A stretch of DNA of 64,000 bases from Sphingomonas sp. HITSZ_GF (lineage in GTDB: Bacteria; Pseudomonadota; Alphaproteobacteria; Sphingomonadales; Sphingomonadaceae), in NCBI RefSeq assembly GCF_029543155.1, contig NZ_JARQXA010000005.1:310001-374000 (forward strand), given 5' to 3'. The position numbers were made by a program, and so were the translations under genes. The notes beneath the pieces are model-generated. The model ran no database searches. It worked only from the letters and a program-made list of their open reading frames with translations, and had not been told where the DNA came from. This document shows, piece by piece, positions 1 to 8,037 of this stretch (the first letter of the stretch is position 1; every line of letters begins with the position of its first letter).

Positions 1-603
1 ATCGGCACCGTCGCCCCGCGCGACCTGCCGGCGGACGCGACCCCCGCATCGGGCCGGCCGATCATGGGGCTCGACCTCAAGCTCACCGATGCCGAGGGCA
101 ACACGCTGGTGCCCCAGCGCGGCATCCTGGGGCACCTGAAGGTAAAGGGCCACAGCGTCGTCGAGCGCTATTTCCGCGCCGAGCACAGCGCGCTCGACAG
201 CGAAGGCTATTTCGACACCGGCGACCTGGCGATGATCGACGAGGCCGGCAATTTGACCATCTGCGGGCGCGCCAAGGACCTGATCAAGTCGGGCGGCGAG
301 TGGATCAACCCGACCGAGATCGAAGCGATCGTCGGCACGCATCCGGCGGTGCGCCATGTCGCAGTGATCGCGCGGGCCGATGCCAAATGGGGCGAACGGC
401 CGGTGCTGATCGTCGAGAGCCAGGGCGAGGATCCGCGCGCGCTGCTCGCGATGCTGCGCGGCAAGGTGGCTGACTGGTGGATCCCCGGCGAAGTTGCGGA
501 AGTACCCGCGATGCCGCTCGCCGCATCGGGCAAGATCGACAAGAAGCGGCTGCGCGACGACTATGCCGAAGGGCGGATCGCGGCGAGCAAGGTGGGGCGG
601 TAA
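1..603 (+). CDS. AMP-forming acyl-CoA ligase, C-terminal part (partial)
   Basis: The reading frame is open from base 1 to the TAA at 601-603, so the window begins inside this gene and about 200 C-terminal residues are present. The visible part is the end of an ANL-superfamily acyl-CoA ligase, which activates a carboxylic acid with ATP and CoA. The motif YFDTGDLAMID, then GRAKDLIKSGGEWINP (hinge region), and the C-terminal ASGKIDKKRL carrying the catalytic lysine are all there. The pattern fits medium- or long-chain fatty-acyl-CoA ligases, but the substrate-binding N-terminal domain lies outside the window, so specificity cannot be read. It is convergent with the carboxylesterase gene and separated from it by a palindromic repeat. 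Confidence 0.9.
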   Translation: MGTVAPRDLPADATPASGRPIMGLDLKLTDAEGNTLVPQRGILGHLKVKGHSVVERYFRAEHSALDSEGYFDTGDLAMIDEAGNLTICGRAKDLIKSGGEWINPTEIEAIVGTHPAVRHVAVIARADAKWGERPVLIVESQGEDPRALLAMLRGKVADWWIPGEVAEVPAMPLAASGKIDKKRLRDDYAEGRIAASKVGR

Positions 604-632
604 CTTCCCGTCCCTACCTTGCAGCAATGTCC

Positions 633-710
633 GTCATCCCGGCGAAAGCCGGGATCTCGTGCAGCTCTTTTCCCGCCTTCGCCTGAGATCCCGGCTTTCG
701 CCGGGGTGAC
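633..710. repeat. Intergenic palindromic repeat pair (GTCATCCCGGCGAAAG type)
   Basis: Bases 633-658 and 685-710 are near-perfect inverted copies of a 26-base unit that begins GTCATCCCGGCGAAAGCC and is itself palindromic (CCCGGCGAAAGCCGGG). It lies between two convergent genes, so it may also act as a bidirectional terminator. Related copies occur at 18675-18755 and 27094-27157, and a diverged version at 7072-7165. Confidence 0.85.
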
Positions 711-734
711 GGTTGGAGACAGGATGACGATTTG

Positions 735-2351
735 TCAGTTGCACCCCTGCGCCTTGGCCGGCAGCTTGGGCGAGGCCAGGCCGGCATTCCAGTTCCAGGC
801 GATCCCGGCGGCGCGACGGCGGCAGACCACGGCTTCATACTGGTCGTACATGCCCGGCATCAGCCCGGGTTCGGCCCTGGGCGTGTCGGTGATGTGGAGA
901 TAGGTGCGATCCTTGCCGAAGGCCGGCCAGGTCGCGCCCGGCGTGCCGCTCTTCACGAAGCTCGCCCAATAGCCGACCAGCGCGTCCGACAGCGGGCGAT
1001 CGCTCTCCGGCATCGCCGGCCAGAGCGGCGGCAGCGGCGTGAGATTGCCGAACACATAGGGCAGCTCGCTGGCGTGGAAGGCGTGGAGATCCTTCGCGTC
1101 CATCGCCGGATAGCCGTGATCCCAGAGATAGACAAAGGCCGGCTGGCCGATCGCCGCCTGCTTGCGGGCGAGCCGCTCGGTGGTCCAGCCGTAGAGCGCG
1201 TCGCGGCTGGCCGCGAGGATGCTCTCCTTATAGTCCGCCGCCGGATAGAGCTTGAGGAAGCCGTCGGCTAACTCGCCATATTTCTCGCGGATGCCCTTCT
1301 CATACTCCTCGGGCGTGGCGGGGGCCTTGGGGGCGAGCATGCGGAGCGAGCGGATCTCGCCCTGGTTGAAGCCGGTGAGGATCGGCACCGGGGCTTGCTT
1401 GCCCTGGTCGAAGGCGTCGACCATCTGCGTCGGCAGCACCAGCCCATCGACCACGCCGAACGGGAAGAAGCCGAGCTTGGCGGCCTTGTCGGTGATGTCC
1501 TGCGCGTCCATCCCGCGCAGCGCGGCAAGGTCGGGCGCCTGGACGCCGGCGGAGAGCATCGTGCCGATCGCCTCGGCCGAAGGCTGGCCGTAATTGCCCT
1601 TCTTGAGCTCGGGCATCGTGACCATGTAGGCGCTCTGGGCGATCGCCTTGGAAAAGGTGCCGCGCGCCAGCGGCGATTCCATCAGGAACATCACGCTGAG
1701 CCCACCGGCGCTTTCGCCCGCGATCGTCACTTGCGCCGGATCGCCGCCGAACGCCGCGATATTGTGCTTCACCCAGGCGAGCGCCGCCATCTGATCGAGC
1801 AGGCCGTAATTGCCCGAGACCTTTTGCGGCGACTCCGCCGAGAGCGCCGGATGCGCGAGCCAGCCGAGCACCCCCAGGCGATAGTTGACCGAGACGACGA
1901 TCACGCCCTGCTCGGCCAGCTTCTGCCCATCATACATCGGCTCGCGGCTCGATCCGCCCGACAGCGCGCCGCCATGGATCCAGAAGAACACCGGCGCCTT
2001 TTTCGCGTTCGCCGGCGCCCAGATGTTGAGCGTCAGGCAATCCTCGCTGACCGGCAGCGGCGCGGGCGGCGAATAGACGCTGGTGGGCGTCTTGCCCTGG
2101 GGCTGGACGCAGGCGGGGCCGAAATCCTTCGCGGCGCGCACCCCGGTCCAGGGCTTCATCGGCGCGGGCGGGCGCCAACGCATGCCGCCCACCGGAGGCA
2201 CTGCATAGGGGATGCCCTTGAAGCTGCGGATGCTGCCGTCGAGCGTGCCGCCGACGCCGCCCGAGGGCGCGTTGACGACGGGTTCCTGCGCCAGCGCCGT
2301 GCCCGAAAGCAGCAGGCCGGTGACAAGGGCAACGTGGCGGAGCAGCTTCAT
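735..2351 (-). CDS. Secreted type-B carboxylesterase
   Basis: A 538-residue alpha/beta hydrolase of the carboxylesterase type B family, which hydrolyses carboxylic esters. An N-terminal signal peptide ends near LLLSGTALAQ (residue 22), so the enzyme is probably periplasmic. The nucleophile elbow GESAGG places the catalytic serine at residue 214. The oxyanion motif FFWIHGGALSGG is at about 122-133, and the expected acid (FNQGEI) and histidine (HASELPYVFGN) regions follow. Length is normal for the family. Its ATG overlaps the stop of the upstream MFS transporter gene by four bases, so the two are translationally coupled and probably act on the same ester compound, one importing or exporting and the other hydrolysing it. 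The natural ester is not evident. Confidence 0.92.
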   Translation of the reverse strand: MKLLRHVALVTGLLLSGTALAQEPVVNAPSGGVGGTLDGSIRSFKGIPYAVPPVGGMRWRPPAPMKPWTGVRAAKDFGPACVQPQGKTPTSVYSPPAPLPVSEDCLTLNIWAPANAKKAPVFFWIHGGALSGGSSREPMYDGQKLAEQGVIVVSVNYRLGVLGWLAHPALSAESPQKVSGNYGLLDQMAALAWVKHNIAAFGGDPAQVTIAGESAGGLSVMFLMESPLARGTFSKAIAQSAYMVTMPELKKGNYGQPSAEAIGTMLSAGVQAPDLAALRGMDAQDITDKAAKLGFFPFGVVDGLVLPTQMVDAFDQGKQAPVPILTGFNQGEIRSLRMLAPKAPATPEEYEKGIREKYGELADGFLKLYPAADYKESILAASRDALYGWTTERLARKQAAIGQPAFVYLWDHGYPAMDAKDLHAFHASELPYVFGNLTPLPPLWPAMPESDRPLSDALVGYWASFVKSGTPGATWPAFGKDRTYLHITDTPRAEPGLMPGMYDQYEAVVCRRRAAGIAWNWNAGLASPKLPAKAQGCN

Positions 2352-3631
2352 GCAGGCACCTTTGCGAAAGTCTCGCGGCGCAGGACGCGCGCGAGCAGGA
2401 GGAAGAGCACGATCGCGATCAGATAGAAGGGCGAGAGCGTGTAGAGCGCCAGCTGCAGGCCGTGCTCATAGCCGTGGTTTTTGAACCAGTCGCTCGCTGC
2501 GCCGACATAGGTGGGGCCAAGGCCCAGGCCGATAAAGTTCATCACCAGCAGCAGCAGCGCGCCCGACAGCACGCGCTGATCGGGCCGCACCTCTTCCTGC
2601 ACCAGCGCGACCGAAGCGGAGAGGTAGAAATAGTTGAACGAGTTGACGATCGTCAGCAGCAGCAGCGCGAGCGGCCAGGCCGGCGCCCAGACGAAGCCGA
2701 CATAGAAGGGCAAGGCGATGGCGAGCGAGATCGCCGGGCCGAGCGCATAGACCAGCCGGCTGCGGCGCGAGAGCCGGTCGATCACGCGGCCCGAGATCAG
2801 CATCGCCGCGCTCATGCCGACGCCGACCACGATCGCGTACCACAAGGCAATCTCCGGCAGCGTCATGCCCTTCTCGCGGATCAGGAACAGCACCGAGAAA
2901 TTGCCCAGACCATAGGTGACGAACTGGGTGGCGCCGCTGCCGAGCGCGGCGAGCATCAGCACCGGATGGCTGAAGAACATCCAGCAGGTGCCCCAGAAGG
3001 GCGCCTTGGCGGCGGCGGGCTGCACGGCGGCAGGCGCGAGATCGGTGGCGCCGCGCTTCGGCTCGCGCACGATGACGCGGACCAGCAACGCAGTGATCAC
3101 GCCGACGATGCCGATCGCCACGAACGCCACCCGCCAGTCCAGCATCGCCGCGATCGAGGCACCGAAGGCGATGCCGAGCGCCGCGCCGATCGGCGGGCCG
3201 AGATTGAAGATACCGAAGGCAGTGCCGCGTTCGCCCGGGCGGAAGGTATCGGTGATGATCGCATAGCTGGGCGGCACCCCGCCCGCCTCGCCGAAGCCCA
3301 CCGTCATGCGGGCGATGACGAGCTGGGTATAGCTGGTGGCGAGGCCGCAGGCGATCGTCGCGCCACTCCAGATCGCGCAGGCGAGCGACAGGATCGTCAC
3401 CCGGTTGGTACGATCGGCAAGCCAGCCGACCGGTATCGCGATGAAGCAGTAGAACATCGCGAAATAGAGCCCGCCGATCAGGCCGAGCTGGCTGTCGGTG
3501 ACGTGGAGCGAATCCTGGATCGGCTTGGCGAGGATCCCGAGGAGCTGCCGATCGAGGAAATTGAGGACATAGACGAAGGTGAGCGTGACGAGCACGATCC
3601 AGCGGCGTGCGCCGCCTGCCTGAGTTTCCAC
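2348..3631 (-). CDS. MFS transporter
   Basis: A 427-residue major facilitator superfamily permease with about 12 hydrophobic segments and the loop motif GWLADRTNRV between segments 2 and 3. I chose the GTG at 3631 because GGGAGAGAGG lies just upstream of it and the protein then begins METQAGG directly before the first cytoplasmic segment. A longer frame from an ATG at 3700 adds 23 polar residues without a good ribosome site. The gene is first in an operon with the carboxylesterase and is divergent from a TetR-family gene, the usual arrangement for ligand-regulated transport. The substrate is unknown. Sphingomonad MFS proteins of this kind often accompany esterases and dehydrogenases for small hydrophobic compounds; that is inference. 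Confidence 0.88.
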   Translation of the reverse strand: METQAGGARRWIVLVTLTFVYVLNFLDRQLLGILAKPIQDSLHVTDSQLGLIGGLYFAMFYCFIAIPVGWLADRTNRVTILSLACAIWSGATIACGLATSYTQLVIARMTVGFGEAGGVPPSYAIITDTFRPGERGTAFGIFNLGPPIGAALGIAFGASIAAMLDWRVAFVAIGIVGVITALLVRVIVREPKRGATDLAPAAVQPAAAKAPFWGTCWMFFSHPVLMLAALGSGATQFVTYGLGNFSVLFLIREKGMTLPEIALWYAIVVGVGMSAAMLISGRVIDRLSRRSRLVYALGPAISLAIALPFYVGFVWAPAWPLALLLLTIVNSFNYFYLSASVALVQEEVRPDQRVLSGALLLLVMNFIGLGLGPTYVGAASDWFKNHGYEHGLQLALYTLSPFYLIAIVLFLLLARVLRRETFAKVPA

Positions 3632-3738
3632 GCTACCTCTCTCCCGACGGTTTTCTCCGCCTTTCCCGGCATCATGCGGGCAAGCGCGCGGGCCTGTCAA
3701 CAGACACTATCTCGCGTGTGAATATCTTCGCGAAAGGC

Positions 3739-3756
3739 TTGACGCTAAGCCCTTAG
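3739..3756 (+). promoter_or_regulatory. Candidate -35 box and operator upstream of tetR-type gene
   Basis: TTGACG (3739-3744) is followed directly by the 12-base dyad CTAAGCCCTTAG (3745-3756), 13 bases before the TetR start. A dyad in this position would fit autorepression by the TetR protein, possibly with control of the divergent MFS/esterase operon. It is a sequence pattern only. Confidence 0.35.
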
Positions 3757-3768
3757 ACGGGAAGGAAC

Positions 3769-4455
3769 ATGGGCGTGACCGAGACCGCCAAGCCCGTTCG
3801 CCGCTCCCGCAAGGCCGAGCAGCGCGCCGAGACGATGGAGCAGATCTACGACGCTGCCGAGGAGCTGTTCTCGCAGCACGGCCTCTATGGCGTGACGCTG
3901 AAGGACGTCGCCAAGAAGGTCGGCGTCCACCACACGCTGCTCAACTATTATTTCGCCGACAAGAAGGCGCTGTTCGACGCCGTGTTCGCGCGCCGCGCGG
4001 TGGTGACGGCGGGGCGGCGGATGGATGCGCTCGACGCCTATGACAAGGCATCGGCCGGCAAGCCCACGGTGGAAGGGGCGCTGCGCGCGTTCCTCGACAC
4101 CGATCTCGACACCTATATCCAGGGCGGCGAGAGCTGGAAGAACTATGCCAAGCTCGCCGCGCAGGTGGCCAACACCCCGGCCTGGGGCGCCGACCTGATG
4201 GACGCGCATTTCGATCCCGTGGTGCTGCGGCTGATCGGGCTGCTCAAGCAGGCGCTGCCGGGCTGCGCCGACGAGGACATCTTCTGGGGATATCACTTCG
4301 TCACCGGCGCGCTGACGCTCACCCTCGCCCGCACCGGGCGCATCGACAAGCTCTCGGGCGGCATCTGCCATTCGGACGATTTCGAGGCGGTGAAGGAGCG
4401 GATGGCGAGTTTCCTGGCCGCGGGCTTCCTGGATATCTGCAAGCAGAACAAGTGA
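3769..4455 (+). CDS. TetR/AcrR-family transcriptional regulator
   Basis: A 228-residue regulator. The N-terminal helix-turn-helix covers roughly residues 20-70 and includes LYGVTLKDVAKKVGVHHT followed by LLNYYFADKKALFDAVF, the signature of the TetR DNA-binding domain. The remaining 150 residues form the ligand-binding and dimerisation domain, which has no recognisable specificity. AAGGAA lies shortly before the ATG. The gene is divergent from the MFS-carboxylesterase operon and upstream of an SDR gene in the same direction, so it may control both flanks. Confidence 0.92.
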   Translation: MGVTETAKPVRRSRKAEQRAETMEQIYDAAEELFSQHGLYGVTLKDVAKKVGVHHTLLNYYFADKKALFDAVFARRAVVTAGRRMDALDAYDKASAGKPTVEGALRAFLDTDLDTYIQGGESWKNYAKLAAQVANTPAWGADLMDAHFDPVVLRLIGLLKQALPGCADEDIFWGYHFVTGALTLTLARTGRIDKLSGGICHSDDFEAVKERMASFLAAGFLDICKQNK

Positions 4456-4570
4456 ACGCCGACCTGCGCTAAAGTGGCGCGGTCGGGGCAGAGTCGACGC
4501 ATATTCACTGCCTTGCGAGTGAGTAATTGACGGCTTATGCCTCGCTCCCAGAATCAAATGGGAGAGTGGG

Positions 4571-5470
4571 ATGTCGCTGAAGCTTGCAGGTCGGGTAGCC
4601 ATCGTAACCGGTGCGGGCGGGGGACTGGGGCGCGCGCATGCGCTGTTCCTGGCGCGCCACGGCGCCAAGATCGTCGTCAACGACCTGTCGCAGCCCGCAG
4701 CAGACGCAGTGGCCGCGGAAATTCGCGCGGCCGGCGGCGAAGCGATGGCGATGGCGCTCTCGGTCACCGACGAGCCTGCGGTCGCCGCGATGATCGCCGA
4801 GACGCTGCACCATTGGGGCCGCATCGACATCCTGATCAACAATGCCGGAATCCTGCGCGACAAGAGCTTCGCCAAGATGAGCATCGAGGATTTCCGCCTG
4901 GTGGTGGAGGTCCACCTGATCGGCGCGGCGATCTGCTCCAAGGCGGTGTGGGACACGATGCGCGCGCAGAATTACGGCCGGATCGTCATGACAACTTCGT
5001 CGTCCGGTCTGTACGGAAACTTCGGCCAGGCGAATTACGGCGCCGCCAAGATGGCGCTGGTGGGCCTGATGCAGACGCTCGCGATCGAAGGCGAGAAATA
5101 CGGGATCAAGGTCAACAGCCTGGCGCCGACCGCGGCGACCGGCATGACCGAAGGCGTGCTGACCGGCGACAGCCTGAAGCTGCTCGCCCCCGAACTGGTG
5201 AGCCCCGGCCTGCTCGCGCTCGTCAGCGACGAGGCCCCTACCCGCGCGATCCTGTGCGCCGGCGCCGGCCATTTCGCCGCAGCGCACGTCACGCTGACCG
5301 ACGGCATCCAGGTGGGCGACGCGGAAGACGCCGGCGAGCAGGTCGCGGCGCAATGGGCTTCGGTCACCGATCGCAGCGGCGAGATCGTGCCCGCCTATGG
5401 CTTCACCCAGTCCGAGCGCGAAGTGGCGGCGGCCACCGGCAGCGCCCCGGTTCCGGCCGGCGTGCGGTGA
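4571..5470 (+). CDS. SDR-family oxidoreductase (hydroxyacyl-CoA dehydrogenase-like)
   Basis: A 299-residue classical short-chain dehydrogenase. The Rossmann motif TGAGGGLG is at residues 13-20, NNAG at 90-93, the catalytic serines at 143-145 (TTSSSG) and YGAAK at 156-160, so the Ser-Tyr-Lys triad is intact. The sequences INNAGILRDKSF and TSSSGLYGNFGQANY resemble the dehydrogenase domain of multifunctional beta-oxidation enzymes (MFE-2/HSD17B4 type), which oxidise 3-hydroxyacyl-CoA with NAD, but a steroid or terpenoid alcohol cannot be excluded. GGGAGAGTGGG lies before the ATG. Its TGA overlaps the GTG of the GH1-like gene by four bases, so the two are coupled. Confidence 0.9.
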   Translation: MSLKLAGRVAIVTGAGGGLGRAHALFLARHGAKIVVNDLSQPAADAVAAEIRAAGGEAMAMALSVTDEPAVAAMIAETLHHWGRIDILINNAGILRDKSFAKMSIEDFRLVVEVHLIGAAICSKAVWDTMRAQNYGRIVMTTSSSGLYGNFGQANYGAAKMALVGLMQTLAIEGEKYGIKVNSLAPTAATGMTEGVLTGDSLKLLAPELVSPGLLALVSDEAPTRAILCAGAGHFAAAHVTLTDGIQVGDAEDAGEQVAAQWASVTDRSGEIVPAYGFTQSEREVAAATGSAPVPAGVR

Positions 5471-6789
5471 GCGACGACCTCCGGCTGGGGCGGCGCGAGC
5501 TGATCGCTGCCGCCGCATTCGGCGCCGCCGGGGGCATCCCCTCGGCGGCACAGGCGGCCCCGCTCAAGCGCAAGCCGGCGCCGCCCGGCTTCCTGTGGGG
5601 CACCGCCATCTCCGCCTATCAGAGCGAAGGCAACAACACGAACGCCGATGCCTGGCTGATGGAGAATCTCCATCCCAGCATGTTCAAGGAGCGATCGGGC
5701 GACGCCTGCGACTCCTATCATCGCTATGCCGAGGATTTCGCGCTGGCAGCAAGGCTGGGCTTCAACAGCTACCGGCTCGGCGTCGAATGGGCGCGGATCG
5801 AACCGAGCGAGGGGCATTTCTCCAACGCCGCGCTCGACCATTACGCCCGGATGCTCGAGAGCTGCCGGGCGCACGGCCTGCGGCCGATCGTCACGCTCAA
5901 CCATTTCACCACGCCGCTCTGGTTCGCACAGCGTGGCGGCTTCGAAGTGGCCGACGCGCCGCAGCTGTTCGCGCGCTATTGCCGCAAGGTCGCCGAGCGG
6001 CTGGGCGGGCTGATGCACATGGCGACGACCTTCAACGAAGCGAATATCCGCTTGCTCGTCGACATGATGCCGGGGATCAGCGCGTTCGTGCCGGTGGTGA
6101 AGGCGGCGATCGCCGCGGCCGCCAAGGCGACCGACTCGCCCAAATTCTCGCGGCTCGCCTATGCCGATGCGGCGGTGGTCTCGCCGATCATGCAGCAGGC
6201 GCACCGGCTGGCATATGAAACGATCAAGAGCGTCCGCCCTGCCCTGCCCGTCGGCATCACGCTGACCACGCAGGACGTGCAGGCCGACACGCCCGAGCGC
6301 GCCGCCTATTGGAACGACAAGCTCTATGGCGGCTGGGCGCAGGTGGCGCGCGAGGCGGCCGACTTCTTCGGGGTGCAGACCTATACGCGCTTCGTGTTCG
6401 ATGCGAACGGCATGGTCGCACCGCCCAAGGATGCCGAGATGACGATGGCGGGGTATGAATTCTACCCGCAGGCGCTGGCCAACACGATCCGCTGGGCGCA
6501 CCGCGAGATCGGCAAGCCGATCTACGTGACCGAGAGCGGGATCGCGGCGAAGGACGACGCACGGCGCATCGCCTTTATCGACCAGGCGCTGGATGGGGTG
6601 CGCGCCTGCCTGGACGAGGGCATCCCGGTACACTCCTATCTCTACTGGTCGCTGCTCGACAATTTCGAATGGACCTCGGGATATGGCGTCCCGTTCGGGC
6701 TGGTCGCAGTGGACCGCGAGACGTTCAAGCGCACGCCGCGGCCGAGCGCGTTCCACCTGGGCGCGATTGCGCGGGCGAATAGGATCTGA
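5467..6789 (+). CDS. GH1-family glycosidase with Tat-like signal, atypical motifs
   Basis: A 440-residue glycoside hydrolase family 1 protein (retaining beta-glycosidases). The GTG at 5467 overlaps the SDR stop (GTGA) and gives the N-terminus LGRRELIAAAAFGAAGG, a twin-arginine-like signal ending near AQAAP (residue 31), so the enzyme is probably exported folded. Conserved GH1 features are FLWGTAISAYQSEG (42-55), NEA with the acid/base Glu191, TESG with the nucleophile Glu356, and DNFEWTSGYG near the end. Several positions depart from the GH1 norm: NEP is NEA, TENG is TESG, and the usual HHWDLP is NHFTTPLW. Both catalytic glutamates are retained, so activity is likely but sugar recognition is probably altered. 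Coupling to an SDR suggests deglycosylation then oxidation of the aglycone. Confidence 0.88.
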   Translation: MSDDLRLGRRELIAAAAFGAAGGIPSAAQAAPLKRKPAPPGFLWGTAISAYQSEGNNTNADAWLMENLHPSMFKERSGDACDSYHRYAEDFALAARLGFNSYRLGVEWARIEPSEGHFSNAALDHYARMLESCRAHGLRPIVTLNHFTTPLWFAQRGGFEVADAPQLFARYCRKVAERLGGLMHMATTFNEANIRLLVDMMPGISAFVPVVKAAIAAAAKATDSPKFSRLAYADAAVVSPIMQQAHRLAYETIKSVRPALPVGITLTTQDVQADTPERAAYWNDKLYGGWAQVAREAADFFGVQTYTRFVFDANGMVAPPKDAEMTMAGYEFYPQALANTIRWAHREIGKPIYVTESGIAAKDDARRIAFIDQALDGVRACLDEGIPVHSYLYWSLLDNFEWTSGYGVPFGLVAVDRETFKRTPRPSAFHLGAIARANRI

Positions 6790-6801
6790 GATCGAGCGGG
6801 A

Positions 6802-7032
6802 ATGACGCCGGGCGACGCGATCCTTCTGCTGCTGATGTGGGGCGTCGCCGCATTCGTGGCGAACCGGCTCTACGTCATCCTGCGCCACCGGGAGATCAAC
6901 GTGCGGGGCGCAGTCTATTCGCGGGCGGACACGCCGGCGCTCTACTGGGCGCAGCTGCTGCTTGTCGTGGTGGCGCTGATGCTGGTCGGGGGGATCGCGC
7001 TGGCGATGACGCTTGGCGCCGTCTTGGCATAG
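6802..7032 (+). CDS. Small membrane protein of unknown function
   Basis: A 76-residue protein starting 12 bases after the GH1 gene. Two hydrophobic stretches (residues about 7-25 and 50-72) flank a short polar loop containing YVILRHREINVRG. It resembles no family I recognise. GAGCGGGA is a weak ribosome site before the ATG. Codon use matches its neighbours, which supports a real gene. Confidence 0.6.
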   Translation: MTPGDAILLLLMWGVAAFVANRLYVILRHREINVRGAVYSRADTPALYWAQLLLVVVALMLVGGIALAMTLGAVLA

Positions 7033-7071
7033 ACCGGCCATCTTGCGGGGCGAGTGACGCGATCTCGCTTT

Positions 7072-7165
7072 CTCCGGCGAAGGCCGGAGCCCAGCCTTGA
7101 AAGTCACGCGCCTTGGCGCGTCTTCGCCGCGCACTGCTTAGTCTGGGCCCCGGCCTTCGCCGGGG
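7072..7165. repeat. Intergenic inverted repeat (diverged GCGAAGGCCGG type)
   Basis: The arm CTCCGGCGAAGGCCGGAG extended by CCCAG (7072-7094) is mirrored by CTGGG followed by CCCCGGCCTTCGCCGGGG (7143-7165). The architecture is the same as the repeat at 633-710, with a related core. It fills most of the 210-base gap between two genes read in the same direction. I see no promoter in it. Confidence 0.75.
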
Positions 7166-7242
7166 AAAAGCTGGAGTGCCGGTAGGGGCGTGGGACGATT
7201 CGCCGCATGGCGGTGGCGGGTGCCCGCGCCTAGATCGCTTGC

Positions 7243-7686
7243 ATGCGCCGCGCTTCGCTTGCCCTGATCGTCCTGGCCCTGCTCACCGGCTGCACCGACG
7301 ACGCGCGTGAAGAACGGCTGCGCCAGGCCGGTCCCAACCCCTCGCTTACCGCGCTGCTCAAGGTCGCCGACGCCAAGGCGGGCGAGCGCAAGTTCGGCCA
7401 GTGCTTTGCCTGCCACCGGATCAGTCCGGGGGCGCCCGATCTGGGCGGGCCGAACCTCTATGGCGTCTATGGCCAGCCGATGGGGCAGAACAGCCCACGC
7501 TTCAGCTACACCGCCGCGCTGCGCGACGCGGGCGGCACATGGGACGCGGCGACGCTCGATGCCTGGATCGCCGATCCCAAGTCAGTGGTGCCCGGCACCA
7601 ACATGCAGTTTTCAGGCGTGCGCGACCCGCTCGATCGGGCGGACATCATTGCCTATCTCAAGGGCCGGAGCGGCCCGGCGCGCTAG
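7243..7686 (+). CDS. Lipoprotein class I cytochrome c
   Basis: A 147-residue mono-haem cytochrome c. The signal sequence ends in the lipobox LLTGC, with Cys17 as the probable lipidated residue, so it should be anchored at the membrane facing the periplasm. The haem site CFACH gives Cys54, Cys57 and His58. PGTNMQFSG contains Met121 as the likely sixth ligand, one residue off the common PGTKM. The fold segments GGPNLYGVYGQPMG and DIIAYLKG are typical of cytochrome c2/c-552 proteins. It would carry electrons between respiratory complexes or from a periplasmic dehydrogenase. It stands alone, so the partner is not clear. Confidence 0.92.
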   Translation: MRRASLALIVLALLTGCTDDAREERLRQAGPNPSLTALLKVADAKAGERKFGQCFACHRISPGAPDLGGPNLYGVYGQPMGQNSPRFSYTAALRDAGGTWDAATLDAWIADPKSVVPGTNMQFSGVRDPLDRADIIAYLKGRSGPAR

Positions 7687-7707
7687 GTTTCCGCAGCGCT
7701 TGACTCT

Positions 7708-7730
7708 TAAATCTACATATGTTGGATTTA
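7708..7730. promoter_or_regulatory. AT-rich dyad, candidate PadR operator
   Basis: In a GC-rich setting, TAAATC (7708-7713) and GATTTA (7725-7730) flank the palindrome ACATATGT (7715-7722). The dyad sits four bases before the ATG of the PadR-type gene and just after TTGACT (7700-7705). PadR proteins commonly bind AT-rich dyads of this kind in their own promoter, so autoregulation is likely. Confidence 0.5.
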
Positions 7731-7734
7731 AGCC

Positions 7735-8037
7735 ATGATCCGCAAGCGAAACCCGTCGAGGCAGATGCGCGCCCTTCTCGAGGTGCTGTCCGCCGAGCGC
7801 CAGCAATGGCGGCACGGCTATGACCTGATGAAGGAGACCGGCCTCGCCTCGGGCACGCTCTATCCGCTGCTGATGCGGATGACCGAGCAGGGACTGGTCG
7901 AGGCCGAATGGCGCGAGCCGGCGCAGCCCGGCCGCCCGGCCCGCCACGCCTATCGCCTGACCGCGGCCGGCTTCGCGCTCGCGCTGGAGATGCCCGGCGG
8001 CGGCGCGACGCTGCCATCCGGAGGATCGCTCGCATGA
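7735..8037 (+). CDS. PadR-family transcriptional regulator
   Basis: A 100-residue winged-helix protein of the short PadR subfamily. The segment HGYDLMKETGLASGTLYPLL followed by RMTEQGLVEAEWRE and the wing RHAYRLTAAG is diagnostic. The spacing to the dyad at 7708-7730 leaves almost no leader, so the message may be short or leaderless. Its TGA overlaps the ATG of the next gene by four bases, so the regulator and a membrane protein form a two-gene operon, a common pairing for PadR proteins that respond to membrane stress or small ligands. Confidence 0.9.
   Translation: MIRKRNPSRQMRALLEVLSAERQQWRHGYDLMKETGLASGTLYPLLMRMTEQGLVEAEWREPAQPGRPARHAYRLTAAGFALALEMPGGGATLPSGGSLA

Noticed and set aside
4503..4523. 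Weak inverted repeat TTCACT...AGTGAG before the SDR gene
   Set aside because: Only about five paired bases with a loop of eight, and not repeated in the MFS/TetR divergent promoter beyond the heptamer TATTCAC.
4537..6789. Apparent 750-residue fusion ahead of the GH1-like domain
   Set aside because: The first 310 codons are an out-of-frame read of the SDR gene. The real GH1 start is the GTG at 5467 overlapping the SDR stop.
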